A DNA stretch of 64,000 nt from Teichococcus wenyumeiae (GCF_003696345.1 NZ_RFLX01000015.1:80502-144501); one strand, 5' to 3'. Positions 35,186-43,911 are shown, numbered from the stretch's first letter. The notes: generated by a model not told the origin, from the letters alone. Translations and numbers: made by a program.

Positions 35186-36067
35186 CTACAGCGCCACGTT
35201 CCAGGCCTCGGGCACCAGCACATAGCCGTCGCCGTGGCGGGCCATATGCGCGAAGCCGGGGAAATGCAGGTGCATCCCGGCGACCAGCAGCCGGTCCGCC
35301 GCCACCATGTCGAAGACCCGGCGCCGCGTGTCGGCGGCCTGCTCCGGCTCCACGTCGAACTGCATGCCGACCTCCGGGCGGGGCACCTGGATCTCGGGCA
35401 CATGCACGATGTCGCCCCAGATCAGCAGCGTCTCGTCGCCGGAGGCAATGGCATAGCCGCAGTGCCCCGGCGTATGGCCGGGAAAGGGCATGGCCGTGAC
35501 GCCCGGGAAGACCTCGCCGCCCTCGAACAGGCGCAGCCGCTGGCGGTAGGGCGCCAGCTGCTCCTTCGCCTCCGCGAAGTAAGGGAAGCCCTGCCCGGTT
35601 TCTGCGGCGCGGGTGGCGGAGGCCGGGTCATCCCAATAGGCCAGCTCGTCCACATGCATGACCAGCTCGGCGTTCGGGAACAGCGCGCGGCCGTCCGCGC
35701 CCGTCAGGCCACTGGAGTGGTCGGGGTGTAGGTGGGTCATCAGGATGGTATCGACCTCGGCCGGGTCCACGCCGGCTGCGGCCAGGTTCTGGAAGAGCTT
35801 CCCGGCCATGGCGAACATGGAAGGCCCGCAGCCCGTGTCGATCAGCGCCGTGCGACCGCCGCCGCGCACCAGGAAGGTATTGACCGAGCCGCATCGCGGC
35901 GTCGGCCGGAAGGCCTCGGTCAGCATGCGCGCGGCATCGTCGCCGGAGATATTCTGCAGCGCCGCGTTGGAGCCTCTCAGGAAGCCATCGCTGACGGCGC
36001 TGAGCAGGATGGTGCCGATCCTGCGGTGGTACAGGCCCGGAACCTGAGCCTCGGGGAGATGTGCCAT
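35186..36067 (-). CDS. MBL-fold metallo-hydrolase
   Basis: This is a 293-aa cytoplasmic metallo-beta-lactamase-fold hydrolase. The zinc motif THLHPDHSSG lies near residue 110, PFPGHTPGHCGYAI supplies the next His, and IWGDIVHVPEIQ the bridging Asp. It has no signal peptide, unlike the family member at 6630-7595, and resembles lactonase or AttM/AhlD-type members in plan. It is the last gene of the long minus-strand operon, set off from the preceding lactonase gene by a hairpin, so it may be expressed at a lower level or separately. The substrate is probably a lactone or thioester; this is inference. Confidence 0.9.
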   Translation of the reverse strand: MAHLPEAQVPGLYHRRIGTILLSAVSDGFLRGSNAALQNISGDDAARMLTEAFRPTPRCGSVNTFLVRGGGRTALIDTGCGPSMFAMAGKLFQNLAAAGVDPAEVDTILMTHLHPDHSSGLTGADGRALFPNAELVMHVDELAYWDDPASATRAAETGQGFPYFAEAKEQLAPYRQRLRLFEGGEVFPGVTAMPFPGHTPGHCGYAIASGDETLLIWGDIVHVPEIQVPRPEVGMQFDVEPEQAADTRRRVFDMVAADRLLVAGMHLHFPGFAHMARHGDGYVLVPEAWNVAL

Positions 36068-36125
36068 GTCGGGATATCCTTCCGCTGCCCCGGCGCGGCC
36101 CGCGCCAGCCGGCAGGACAAAAGAG

Positions 36126-36148
36126 CCGGGGGACGCAGGCCCCCGGCG
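36126..36148. terminator. Hairpin between the lactonase and MBL genes
   Basis: A perfect 8-bp stem (arm GCCGGGGG) with a 7-base loop lies 7 bp beyond the SMP-30 gene stop. It probably attenuates or ends the upstream operon before the MBL gene. Confidence 0.7.
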
Positions 36149-36154
36149 CGCCTT

Positions 36155-37093
36155 CTATGCCGCGTAGGGCAGCGCCAGCCCCGGCTCGTGCCACGGTATG
36201 GTCGCCAGCCGCCCGGTGGTGGAGAGGGTGATATAGGCCGTCCGCAGGTCCGGGCCGCCGAAGCAGATATTGGTCGGCATCAGGTCCGGCATCCGGATGG
36301 TGTGCACGATCCGCCCCTCCGGCGAGACGGTGGTGATCTCCCCGCTCACCAGCGTGGCGACGACAATATTGCCGGAGGCCGCGACCGCCAGGCTGTCCAG
36401 CCGCCGGAAGCCGGGGAACTGGCACAGCACGCTGCCGCCGTTGAAGCTGGGCCAGGGCGCCTTGCGCAGCTTGCCCGAGCCCAGGATGTCCCAGGCCCAG
36501 AGCCGCCCCGTCTCCGTTTCCGCCACATAGAGCACCTTGCCATCCGGGGACAGGCCGATGCCATTGGCGCCGCCAGGGATGGGAAAGGCGGCCTCCACGA
36601 TGCGGGAGCCATCCGCCGCCGCCCAGTAGACGCCGCCATGGTCGCGGTCCCGCGGGCGGCTCTTGCCGAGGTCGCTGAACCAGAAGCCTTCCTGCCCGTC
36701 GAAGACCAGGTCGTTCGGCCCCTTCAGGCGCTCGCCGTCGCAGGAATCGTAGAGCCGGGTGATCTCGCCGCTGCGCGGGTCGAGGCGCTCGATGCGGCCA
36801 GTGGTGTAATCCCTGGCCTGCCCGACGGCGCGCAGCATGCCAGGCTCCTCATGCCAGGCGAAGCCGCCGTTGTTGCACAGCACCATCATGCCATCCGGCC
36901 CCAGCGCCAGCCCATTGGGTCCGCCCGGCACCTGCGCGATGACGCTGCGCGCGCCATCCTTCGCGATGCGCGTGACGGTGCGGGCCTCGATCTCCACCAG
37001 CGCCACCGAGCCGTCGGACATGGCCACCGGCCCCTCGGGAAAGCGGAGCCCCTCAGCCATGATGCGCAATTCGGGCGGGGTATCGTCTAACAT
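36155..37093 (-). CDS. SMP-30/gluconolactonase-family protein
   Basis: This is a 312-aa six-bladed propeller lactonase, a paralogue of the protein at 4589-5497 (shared LRFPEGPVAM, QVPGGPNG, KGPNDLVFDGQ, NGIGLSPDG and NICFGGPDLRTAYI blocks). The metal ligands Glu (FPEGP), Asn (GPND and GANGIG) and Asp are conserved. ATG 37093 is preceded by AAGGAAACG; the ATG at 37111 overlaps that site and is less likely. It lies near the end of the CoA-transferase/ABC operon, so it probably opens a lactone intermediate of the imported compound. Confidence 0.91.
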   Translation of the reverse strand: MLDDTPPELRIMAEGLRFPEGPVAMSDGSVALVEIEARTVTRIAKDGARSVIAQVPGGPNGLALGPDGMMVLCNNGGFAWHEEPGMLRAVGQARDYTTGRIERLDPRSGEITRLYDSCDGERLKGPNDLVFDGQEGFWFSDLGKSRPRDRDHGGVYWAAADGSRIVEAAFPIPGGANGIGLSPDGKVLYVAETETGRLWAWDILGSGKLRKAPWPSFNGGSVLCQFPGFRRLDSLAVAASGNIVVATLVSGEITTVSPEGRIVHTIRMPDLMPTNICFGGPDLRTAYITLSTTGRLATIPWHEPGLALPYAA

Positions 37094-37180
37094 GGCGTTT
37101 CCTTGTGTCATGGCGGAGGGTCCGGCGCATGGCCTGCCCGGCCCCCTGCTTCTTCTTGTGCCGTGAGAAATCCGGGCGGC

Positions 37181-37456
37181 TCAGAGCGCCGAAGGATGCT
37201 TCGCCAGCGCCGTCACCTTGATGTCCATGTAGGGAAACAGCGGCAGGGAGGAGAGGATGCCGTGCAGCTCGTCCGTGTCGGCAACATCGAAGATCGAGAT
37301 ATTGGCGTAGCGTCCGGCGACTCGCCACAGATGCGGCCATTTCCCCGAACGCTGCACCTCCAGCGCGAAGGCCTTTTCCCGCGCCTTGATGTCATTGGCC
37401 TGCTCGGCCGGCATGTCGGGGGGAAGGCGGACTTCCATGGCAACATGGAACAGCAT
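37181..37456 (-). CDS. Muconolactone delta-isomerase-like protein
   Basis: This 91-aa protein has the size and pattern of CatC: MLFHVAMEVRLPPDMPAEQA at the start, EKAFALEVQRSGKWPHLWRV in the middle, ISIFDVADTDELHGILSSLP and a final MDIKVTALAKHPSA. CatC isomerises muconolactone to the 3-oxoadipate enol-lactone in the catechol branch of the beta-ketoadipate pathway, acting as a decamer. Here catA and catB are absent. It lies 20 bp behind the NTF2-like gene within the operon that begins with 3-oxoacid CoA-transferase subunits, which supports a beta-ketoadipate-like role on a related lactone. Confidence 0.88.
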   Translation of the reverse strand: MLFHVAMEVRLPPDMPAEQANDIKAREKAFALEVQRSGKWPHLWRVAGRYANISIFDVADTDELHGILSSLPLFPYMDIKVTALAKHPSAL

Positions 37457-37476
37457 GTGGAATCTCCTGGATCGTT

Positions 37477-37929
37477 TCAGCGGCCGGGAAAGGGGCGCCC
37501 GGCCCAGCCCTGGCTGAGCGGCGCGAGGTAGTAGAAGGTGATGACGCGGGACTGGAACCGCCAGCGCCCGTCCCGCCGCACCATGACATCGTCGTAGTGG
37601 CCGGCGGAGACATAGGAGACGCCATCGGTGACCGAGAGATATTCCAGGGTGATCCGCCCCTTCGCGGCGTCGCCCTCGATCTCGACGGTGCCATTGGTGC
37701 AGAAGTGCCAGAAATCCTCGGTGAGCTCCGGCACGCGCCGGCTGAAGAAATCCATCAGCGCCGCATGGCCGCGCACCGCGTCCAGCCCCTGGAAGACACC
37801 GTCCTCGGTGAAGAGGTCGATGAAGGCGGGCCAGTTCCGGTCATCCAGCAGGTGGCAATAGCGCGCGCGGAGCTGGCCGATCGCCAGCTCATCCTCGATG
37901 CGCTGGATGCGCTGCTCCAGAGACGTCAT
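37477..37929 (-). CDS. NTF2-like/SnoaL-like protein
   Basis: This is a 150-aa alpha+beta-barrel protein of the SnoaL_4/ring-hydroxylating-dioxygenase-beta-like group: IQRIEDELAIGQLRARYCHL, then DDRNWPAFIDLFTEDGVFQG, and the sheet region GRWRFQSRVITFYYLAPLSQ. Members are small hydratases, isomerases or structural subunits. No dioxygenase alpha subunit is present, so a stand-alone isomerase or dehydratase role is more likely. Its ATG overlaps the livF stop (ATGA), tying it to the transporter operon. Confidence 0.85.
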   Translation of the reverse strand: MTSLEQRIQRIEDELAIGQLRARYCHLLDDRNWPAFIDLFTEDGVFQGLDAVRGHAALMDFFSRRVPELTEDFWHFCTNGTVEIEGDAAKGRITLEYLSVTDGVSYVSAGHYDDVMVRRDGRWRFQSRVITFYYLAPLSQGWAGRPFPGR

Positions 37930-38681
37930 CAGAACATCTCCATCAGCTTGGCATGGTCGGACAGGTCCGCCGGCACGCCGTTGAAGATCATGCGGCCAGA
38001 CTTCATCACGGCCACGCGGTCGGAGGCCGCGAAAGCCTCGCCAACATTCTGCTCCACCAGCAGGATCGACATGCCCAGCTTCTGCTGCAGCGCCCGGATC
38101 GGCGCCATCAGGTCCTGAAAGGTCTTGGGCGCGAGGCCGATGGAAGGCTCGTCCAGCAACAGGATGGAGGGCCGGGACAACAGGGCGCGCCCGATCGAGA
38201 CCATCTGCTGCTGCCCGCCGGAAAGCTGCCCGGCGCGGCGGCTCCAGAATTCGCGGATGCGCGGCAGGACGGTCAGGACTTCCTCGGTGCGGGCCTCGGC
38301 CTCCGCGCCCTCCAGCCTCGCGGACCAGAGGGCCAGGGCGAAGTTGTCCCGCACCGGCAGGCCCGGGAAGACGCCGCGCCCTTCCGGCACATAGGCCACG
38401 CCTTCGCGGGCCATGACATCCGGCCTCGGCTGTATCGCCTGCCCGCGCAGGTGGATGGTGCCGGCGCTGGCCTGATGCAGCCCGAAAAGCAGCTTCAGCA
38501 GCGTCGACTTGCCCGCGCCATTATGGCCGACGAGGCAGAGCACCTCCCCCTGCGGCAGCGCCAGGTCCAGCGCCGACAGCACCTCACGGCCGCCATAGCC
38601 GGAGGTGAGGCCGCGCACCTCCAGCGCCGGCGGCGTGCCGGTGGCGGGCATGGCGGCGGTGTGGCTCATCACGGCGCTCAT
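37929..38681 (-). CDS. livF: Branched-chain-type ABC transporter ATP-binding protein LivF
   Basis: This is a 250-aa ABC ATPase. Walker A is GHNGAGKST, the signature is QLSGGQQQMVSIGRAL, and Walker B is ILLLDEPSIGL. The D-loop and His switch are followed by the LivF-type ending that includes RMIFNGVPADLSD. It starts at 38681 inside the livG stop (ATGA) and its own stop overlaps the NTF2-like gene. Together with LivG it energises the importer encoded in the same operon. Confidence 0.96.
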   Translation of the reverse strand: MSAVMSHTAAMPATGTPPALEVRGLTSGYGGREVLSALDLALPQGEVLCLVGHNGAGKSTLLKLLFGLHQASAGTIHLRGQAIQPRPDVMAREGVAYVPEGRGVFPGLPVRDNFALALWSARLEGAEAEARTEEVLTVLPRIREFWSRRAGQLSGGQQQMVSIGRALLSRPSILLLDEPSIGLAPKTFQDLMAPIRALQQKLGMSILLVEQNVGEAFAASDRVAVMKSGRMIFNGVPADLSDHAKLMEMF

Positions 38682-39427
38682 GTCCGGCGCTCCCCGAAAT
38701 AGATGCCGATCAGCTCCGGATCGCGCAGGATGGCCTGCGGCTCCCCTTCCGCCAGCTTGGTGCCACGGTCGAGAAAGGCGATGCGTGTCGCGAGTTCCGT
38801 GACGATGTCGAGGTTGTGCTCGATCAGGCAGATCGTCACGCCCTCGGCCACCGCCGAGCGCACCAGCGAGACGAAGCGCGCCCGTGAATGCGGGTCGAGG
38901 CCGGAGGCGGGCTCATCCAGCAGCCAGATGCGCCCGCCCGTCGCCAGGATGCGGGCCATGGACAGGAACTTGCGCTCGGCATAGGCGAGATCAGCCGCGC
39001 GCGCATCGGCCAGCGCCGTCAGGCCAGTGCGGTCCAGCGCCGCCTCGACGGCGGCCTCGCGCGCGCGGCGCGCCTTGCCGCCGCCGGGCTGCCAGAGCCA
39101 GGCGCTGTGCTCGATCGCCGCCAGCACATTGTCCCGCACCGACATGCGGCCGAAGAGCCGCAGGTCCTGGAAGCTGCGGGCGACGCCCATGCGGGCGATG
39201 CGATGCGGCACCATGCCCCGCACCGCCTTGCCATCGACCAGCACCTCGCCGGCATCGGGCGGGATATTGCCGGTGATCAGGTTGAAGATGGTGGTCTTGC
39301 CGGCACCGTTGGGGCCGACCAGCGCGGTGCAGATGCCGGGCCGCAGGTCCAGGTCCACATCTTGCACCGCCGCGAGGCCGCCGAAACTCTTGGCGAGGCC
39401 CCGGACGGAGAGCGGAAGGTCCGTCAT
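38678..39427 (-). CDS. livG: Branched-chain-type ABC transporter ATP-binding protein LivG
   Basis: This is a 249-aa ABC ATPase. Walker A is GPNGAGKTTIFNLITG, the LivG-type insertion contains GVARSFQDLRLFGRMSVRDN, and Walker B is IWLLDEPASGLDP. The ABC signature is degenerate: where LSGG-type residues are expected the sequence reads DLAYAERKFLSMARIL, as is common in LivG proteins. ATG 39427 overlaps the livM stop. The open frame extends far upstream but only through livM in another frame. Confidence 0.95.
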   Translation of the reverse strand: MTDLPLSVRGLAKSFGGLAAVQDVDLDLRPGICTALVGPNGAGKTTIFNLITGNIPPDAGEVLVDGKAVRGMVPHRIARMGVARSFQDLRLFGRMSVRDNVLAAIEHSAWLWQPGGGKARRAREAAVEAALDRTGLTALADARAADLAYAERKFLSMARILATGGRIWLLDEPASGLDPHSRARFVSLVRSAVAEGVTICLIEHNLDIVTELATRIAFLDRGTKLAEGEPQAILRDPELIGIYFGERRT

Positions 39428-40305
39428 CAGCGGCGCCCCGTGGATTGCCCGGCAAGACCCGCGGGGCGGAAGATCATCAGCAGCGTCATGGCGGCGCCGT
39501 AGATGAGCTGCTGCACCGCGCCGATCTGCGTCGCCGGGATGAAGGGCAGGAAGGACAGCGCGGCCGGCAGCAGCAACAGCAGCAGCACGCCGACCAGGGG
39601 CCCCGCCAGCGTCGCGGTGCCGCCGATGATCACCATGGCCATCACCAGGATCGACTGCTCCAGCGTGAAGCTCTCCACGTTCACGAAGGCCATGTAGAAG
39701 GCGAAGAGCGCCCCCGCGACGCCCGCCAGCGTGCAGCCGAGGGCGACCGCCAGCGTCTTCAGCCGCGGCACATCCTTGCCGAAGGCCTCCGCCGCGCTTT
39801 CGCTGTCGCGGATGGCCATCAGCGCCCGGCCGAAGCTGCCCCGCATCAGCATGCGGATGGCCAGCAGCACGCAGGCCAGCACCAGCAGGCAGAAGAGCAG
39901 GAAGGTGGCGGGCGCGGAGATGTCGATGCCGAAGAGCGTCGGCAGCGGGATGCCGACCAAGCCGCCATGGCCGCCGGTCAGGACATGCGCCTCGGAGAAC
40001 AGCGTCACCGCCATCATCTGCAGGCCGAGACTGGCCGCGACAAAATATTCCCCCCGCACGCGCAGCGCCGGCAGCGCGAGGCAAAGCGACAGGGCGCCGG
40101 CCAGCAGGCCGCCCGCGAGGCAGGCCAGCAGCACATCGGGGATGAACAGGATGGCGAGCTGCGCGCCCGTATAGGCGCCGATGCCGAAGAACACGGCATG
40201 GGCGATGCTGAAGATGCCGGCATAGCCGATCAGCAGGTTCAGGCTGGCCGCCAGGATACCGAAGACCGTGGCCAGGGTGGCCAGATTCAGCAGATAGGCA
40301 ATCAT
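39427..40305 (-). CDS. livM: Branched-chain-type ABC transporter permease LivM
   Basis: This 292-aa permease starts MIAYLLNLATLATVFGILAA and has the LivM signature LIGYAGIFSIAHAVFFGIGA, VRGEYFVAASLGLQMMAVTL, and the ATPase-contact loop ALMAIRDSESAAEAFGKDV. ATG 40305 overlaps the livH stop (ATGA) and its own stop overlaps livG. It pairs with LivH to form the membrane channel. It is distinct from the partial LivM at the window start (different loop sequences), so the window holds parts of two independent systems. Confidence 0.95.
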   Translation of the reverse strand: MIAYLLNLATLATVFGILAASLNLLIGYAGIFSIAHAVFFGIGAYTGAQLAILFIPDVLLACLAGGLLAGALSLCLALPALRVRGEYFVAASLGLQMMAVTLFSEAHVLTGGHGGLVGIPLPTLFGIDISAPATFLLFCLLVLACVLLAIRMLMRGSFGRALMAIRDSESAAEAFGKDVPRLKTLAVALGCTLAGVAGALFAFYMAFVNVESFTLEQSILVMAMVIIGGTATLAGPLVGVLLLLLLPAALSFLPFIPATQIGAVQQLIYGAAMTLLMIFRPAGLAGQSTGRR

Positions 40306-41171
40306 CGCGTCACCGCCTGCCCAAAAAGGCCGCTGGGCTTGAACATGATGAAGATGAACAGCACCACGAAGCCCGCCGCGCTGCTCCATTGCGTGTCGAG
40401 CACCGAGACCACCAGGTTCTCCACCACGCCGAGCAGCAGGCCGGCCAGCGCCGCGCCGCGCAGGCTGCCGATGCCGCCCACCACCGCCGCCGCCAGGCTG
40501 ATCAACATGACCTGCGCGGAGATCGCGGGCTGCAGGCCGGATGTCACGGCGGTCAGCACCGCGCCCGGCACGGCGAGCGCGGAGCCAAGGCCGAAGGCCA
40601 GGGCCGAGAGCCTGCGGGACGACAGGCCATAGGCGCGCAGCAATTCGGGATTCTCCGACAGCGCGCGCAGGCCGATGCCCGCGCGGCTGCGGTTCAGGAA
40701 CACCCCGACCAGCGCGAAGAGCACCACCGCGACGCCGACCGCCACCCAGAAGATATTCGCGAGGTAGAGCCCGGGCACGACCTCCCTCGCCATGGTCAGG
40801 GCGCTGGGCACCACCGCGAAGCCACGGCCGAAGCCGATCTCGATCAGGCTCTGCACCACGATGGTCATGCCGAAGGCGGCGACGAAGACCGTGAAGAAGG
40901 AGCCTTCGTGGCGCTGGATCGGTCGGTAGATAAAGGCATCCATGCCCAGGCCGAAGGATACCGCGACAACCAGCGCGGCCAGGCAGCCCACCGGCCAGGG
41001 CAGGCCGGCCTGGCTGCACATGAGGAAGGCATAGCCGGCCAGGGCGAAGCTGGCGCCATGCGCCACGTGGAAGATGCGCGTGGCACCGAAGATCAGCGCG
41101 AAGCCAGCCGCCGTCAGGGCATAGATCGCGCCGGTCTGGATGCCGCTGACCAGAAGCTGCAGGAACAGCAT
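40302..41171 (-). CDS. livH: Branched-chain-type ABC transporter permease LivH
   Basis: This 289-aa permease starts MLFLQLLVSGIQTGAIYALT and has the family motif LIFGATRIFHVAHGASFALA and loop RALSENPELLRAYGLSSRRL. It lies 4 bp downstream of the binding-protein gene and overlaps livM. With the neighbouring LivM, LivG, LivF and binding protein it makes a complete importer. Confidence 0.95.
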   Translation of the reverse strand: MLFLQLLVSGIQTGAIYALTAAGFALIFGATRIFHVAHGASFALAGYAFLMCSQAGLPWPVGCLAALVVAVSFGLGMDAFIYRPIQRHEGSFFTVFVAAFGMTIVVQSLIEIGFGRGFAVVPSALTMAREVVPGLYLANIFWVAVGVAVVLFALVGVFLNRSRAGIGLRALSENPELLRAYGLSSRRLSALAFGLGSALAVPGAVLTAVTSGLQPAISAQVMLISLAAAVVGGIGSLRGAALAGLLLGVVENLVVSVLDTQWSSAAGFVVLFIFIMFKPSGLFGQAVTR

Positions 41172-41175
41172 GGTG

Positions 41176-42291
41176 TCAGGCGATCTTCTGGAAGCTGCCG
41201 CCCTGGATGCGGTTGATCTGCATGGGCATGGACATGGTGCCCTCGTCCCCGAAATTGCCCTCGCCGCCGACCAGCGGGAAGCGGCGGACCCGCAGCAGTT
41301 CCTCGCGCAGGTTCTCGCCGGTCACCGGCTTGTTCGCCTTCTCCAGCCCCTGGGCCAGCAGCGCGAAGAGCCGCATGGCGTTGTAATAGTTCTGGTTGTA
41401 GCTGGTGGGATCGGCATTGTGCTTGGCGCGCCAGTCGGTGACGAAGCGCTGCGTCAGCGGGTCGGCGGCCGACCAGTCGGAGGCCTGGCTGGTGAAGACC
41501 AGCCCCTCGCTTTCCGGTAAGGTGACGACGGAGGGGATGCTGCCGCTGGAATAGGTCAGGATTTGCTGCGACACGCCGTTGTCGCGCAGCTGCTTCACGA
41601 TCTGCGCCTGCTGCGCGCCATAGCTGGCGAAATAGACGGCATCCGGCTTGGTGTCGCGCACGCGGGCGGCGATGGCCGCGAATTGCTGCGTGGCCGGCGG
41701 GATGCTGAAGCTGCCGGCCAGGCTGCCGCCAATGCCGGGCAGGCTTTCCTTCAACTGCTGCAGGATGCCGTTGCCGAGCGGATCATCGACATAGATCAGC
41801 GCGATGCGGGACAGGTTCTGCTGCTTCAGCCAGGGCAGCAGGGCCTGCACCTCCTGGTTGGCCAGGGGAATGACATTCCAGAAGTAGGGCGAGAGACCGG
41901 CGAGGTCAGGCCCGACACCGCCGCCATTGATCATCATCACCTTGCTGCGGGTGCCGATCGGCGCGGCGGCCTTGGAAACGCCGGTGAAGCCCAGCATCAC
42001 ATAGGAGGCCTTGTCCACATTCGCCAGCTTGGTCATGCCGACGGCGCCGCCCTGCGGCGTGGCCTGGCTGTCCTGCGCGCGGATCTCGATGGGCTTCTTC
42101 AGAATACCGTCGGCACGGACATGTTCAGCCGCCAGCTGGATGCCGTTGGTAAAGATCGTGCCGTATTCGGCATTCGGCCCGGCCATTGGGAAGAGCGTGC
42201 CGACGACATAGGCGCTTTCCTGGGCCCGCAGGATGCGCGGCGCGGCCAGCGTGGCGGCGGTGGCAGCAAGCAGGCTGCGGCGATTGAGCAT
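41176..42291 (-). CDS. Branched-chain-type ABC transporter substrate-binding protein
   Basis: This is a 371-aa periplasmic binding protein (type I fold, LivJ/LivK-like). A signal with paired Arg (MLNRRSLLAATAATLAAPRI, cleavage after LRAQ) precedes VVGTLFPMAGPNAEYGTIFT and IEIRAQDSQATPQGG. It lacks an obvious alpha-amino-acid-binding signature, and related proteins in aromatic-degradation clusters bind aromatic or carboxylic acids. It is encoded between the CoA-transferase genes and livH, so its ligand is probably the substrate of the whole operon. Confidence 0.93.
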   Translation of the reverse strand: MLNRRSLLAATAATLAAPRILRAQESAYVVGTLFPMAGPNAEYGTIFTNGIQLAAEHVRADGILKKPIEIRAQDSQATPQGGAVGMTKLANVDKASYVMLGFTGVSKAAAPIGTRSKVMMINGGGVGPDLAGLSPYFWNVIPLANQEVQALLPWLKQQNLSRIALIYVDDPLGNGILQQLKESLPGIGGSLAGSFSIPPATQQFAAIAARVRDTKPDAVYFASYGAQQAQIVKQLRDNGVSQQILTYSSGSIPSVVTLPESEGLVFTSQASDWSAADPLTQRFVTDWRAKHNADPTSYNQNYYNAMRLFALLAQGLEKANKPVTGENLREELLRVRRFPLVGGEGNFGDEGTMSMPMQINRIQGGSFQKIA

Positions 42292-42340
42292 TTGGACCTC
42301 CCTGACCTTTTTTCTTTGTCTGACCTCGGCGGCTGCGATA

Positions 42341-43003
42341 TCAGCCCTGCCGCAGCGGCGCGCCTGTCATGGCCTGCAAGGCATCGAAGCCAAGGCCTTC
42401 AACCATATCCACCACGCGGAACCCCTCGGGCGTGACATCGATCACCGCCAGATTGGTGTAGATGCGCGACACGGCGGCAGCCGCGGTGAGCGGATAGGAG
42501 CAGCGCTGCACCAGGCGGGGCTGGCCCTCGCGCGTCGTGTGCTCCATGGCGACCCAGAGGCGGCGCGCGCCCACCGCGAGGTCCATGGCCCCGCCCACGG
42601 CGGGGGCCGTATCCGTCGCCGAAACGGCCCAGTTGGCGATGTCGCCATTCTCCGCGACCTCGAAGGCGCCCAGGACGCAAAGGTCCAGGTGCCCGCCACG
42701 GATCATCGCGAAGCTGTCGCCATGGTGGATATAGGCGCCGCCCTTGCGCAGCGTCACGGGCTGCTTGCCGGCATTGATCAGCCAGGGGCTCACGGCATCG
42801 GCGGCAGGGGCCGGCCCGATGCCGACGACACCATTCTCCGACTGGAAGATCACCTCGCGGTCTTCCGGCACCTGATCCGCCACCAGCGTCGGGATGCCGA
42901 TGCCGAGATTCACCACCCAGCCTTCGGGGATGTCGCTTGCGAGGCGGCCGGCGATCTCGGTGCGGCTGCGGGGCTTCCAGCCCAGGTCCACTGCGCTCGG
43001 CAT
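42341..43003 (-). CDS. 3-oxoacid CoA-transferase subunit B
   Basis: This is a 220-aa beta subunit of a family I CoA-transferase. The catalytic glutamate is in IFQSENGVVGIGPAP, preceded by WVVNLGIGIPTLVADQVPED and followed by GGHLDLCVLGAFEVAENGDI. Characterised relatives transfer CoA from succinyl-CoA to acetoacetate (ScoB) or 3-oxoadipate (PcaJ). The muconolactone-isomerase-like gene in the same operon and the PcaR-like regulator favour an oxoadipate-like substrate. It lies 12 bp behind subunit A. Confidence 0.92.
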   Translation of the reverse strand: MPSAVDLGWKPRSRTEIAGRLASDIPEGWVVNLGIGIPTLVADQVPEDREVIFQSENGVVGIGPAPAADAVSPWLINAGKQPVTLRKGGAYIHHGDSFAMIRGGHLDLCVLGAFEVAENGDIANWAVSATDTAPAVGGAMDLAVGARRLWVAMEHTTREGQPRLVQRCSYPLTAAAAVSRIYTNLAVIDVTPEGFRVVDMVEGLGFDALQAMTGAPLRQG

Positions 43004-43015
43004 GGTGGCTTCCTT

Positions 43016-43702
43016 TCAGGCCGCTGCCGTGGCCGCGGCATAGGGCACATGCACGACGCGGTCGACAAAGACGCCCGGCGTGACGATCGCCTCGGGGTCA
43101 AGATCGCCGAGCTCGACGATGTGCTGCGCCTGCGCGACGGTCAGCTTCGCCGCCATGGCCATGACCGGGTTGAAGTTGCGCGCTGATTCCCGGTAGGTCA
43201 GGTTGCCCCAGCGGTCGGCGCGCCAGGCCTCGACCAGCGCCACGTCGCCGTGCAAAGCCTTTTCCAGCAGGTAGGTGCGCCCGTCGATCTCGCGGGTTTC
43301 CTTGCCTTCGGCGAGCAGGGTGCCGACGCCGGTCGGGGTATAGAAGGCCGGCACGCCGGCGCCGGCGGCGCGCATCCGCTCCGCCAGCGTACCCTGCGGC
43401 ACGATTTCCAGCTCTATGCGCCCGGCGCGGTAGAGTTCCTCGAAGACCGACGAGCCCGGGCTTCGCGGAAAGCTGCAGACCATGCGCCGCACGCGGCCCA
43501 GTTCCAGCAGCCGCGCCAGGCCCGTGCGGCCGGAGCCCGCGTTGTTGGCAACGACGGTGAGGTCCTTGGCGCCTTGCTCGATCAGGCCCTCGATCAGCGC
43601 ATCGGCCTGGCCAACGGCGCCGAAGCCGCCCAGCAGCACGCAGGCACCATCCTGCGTATCGGCGAGAGCATCGGCGACGGTCTGCACGCGCTTGTCGATC
43701 AT
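43016..43702 (-). CDS. 3-oxoacid CoA-transferase subunit A
   Basis: This is a 228-aa alpha subunit with the CoA-binding glycine loop GACVLLGGFGAVGQADALIE, then LTVVANNAGSGRTGLARLLE and FYTPTGVGTLLAEGKETREI. The start at 43702 (MIDKRVQTVADAL) matches the usual family N-terminus; an ATG at 43759 would add 19 residues without similarity. It is the promoter-proximal gene of the long operon, with the PcaR-like operator about 185 bp upstream. Confidence 0.91.
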   Translation of the reverse strand: MIDKRVQTVADALADTQDGACVLLGGFGAVGQADALIEGLIEQGAKDLTVVANNAGSGRTGLARLLELGRVRRMVCSFPRSPGSSVFEELYRAGRIELEIVPQGTLAERMRAAGAGVPAFYTPTGVGTLLAEGKETREIDGRTYLLEKALHGDVALVEAWRADRWGNLTYRESARNFNPVMAMAAKLTVAQAQHIVELGDLDPEAIVTPGVFVDRVVHVPYAAATAAA

Positions 43703-43885
43703 GGAAGCCGGCGCCCCGCGCGGCGCGGTGGGTCCGTCCGGGTCGTCAGGCGTGGGCACATAGCCCCAGAACCTCTGGGTTTCGTCATCTCGCTGGCGCC
43801 TCCCTCGTGGGCCTCCGGCTGTTGCGCCGGGGGCCGTCAGTGCACTTGCGCCGGCCTCTGCGGGCCGTGTGGATTCTTGCGGAGT

Positions 43886-43911
43886 TTGTCCGTATAGCGG
43901 ACAATTGTCCG
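43886..43911. promoter_or_regulatory. Three-half-site operator of an IclR/PcaR-type regulator
   Basis: Three copies of the half-site TTGTCCG occur: forward at 43886-43892, inverted (CGGACAA) at 43898-43904, and forward again at 43905-43911 sharing the centre. They form a 7-5-7 inverted repeat and a perfect 14-bp palindrome CGGACAATTGTCCG (43898-43911). PcaU/PobR-type IclR proteins are known to use three repeats, two of them palindromic. The site lies in the 380-bp gap between the divergent operon and regulator. A leftward TTGACA-like -35 is present at 43946-43951. Confidence 0.82.

Noticed and set aside
37477..37929. Aromatic-ring dioxygenase beta subunit
   Set aside because: The fold is similar, but no alpha subunit or Rieske protein is encoded nearby, so the neutral NTF2/SnoaL-like label was kept.
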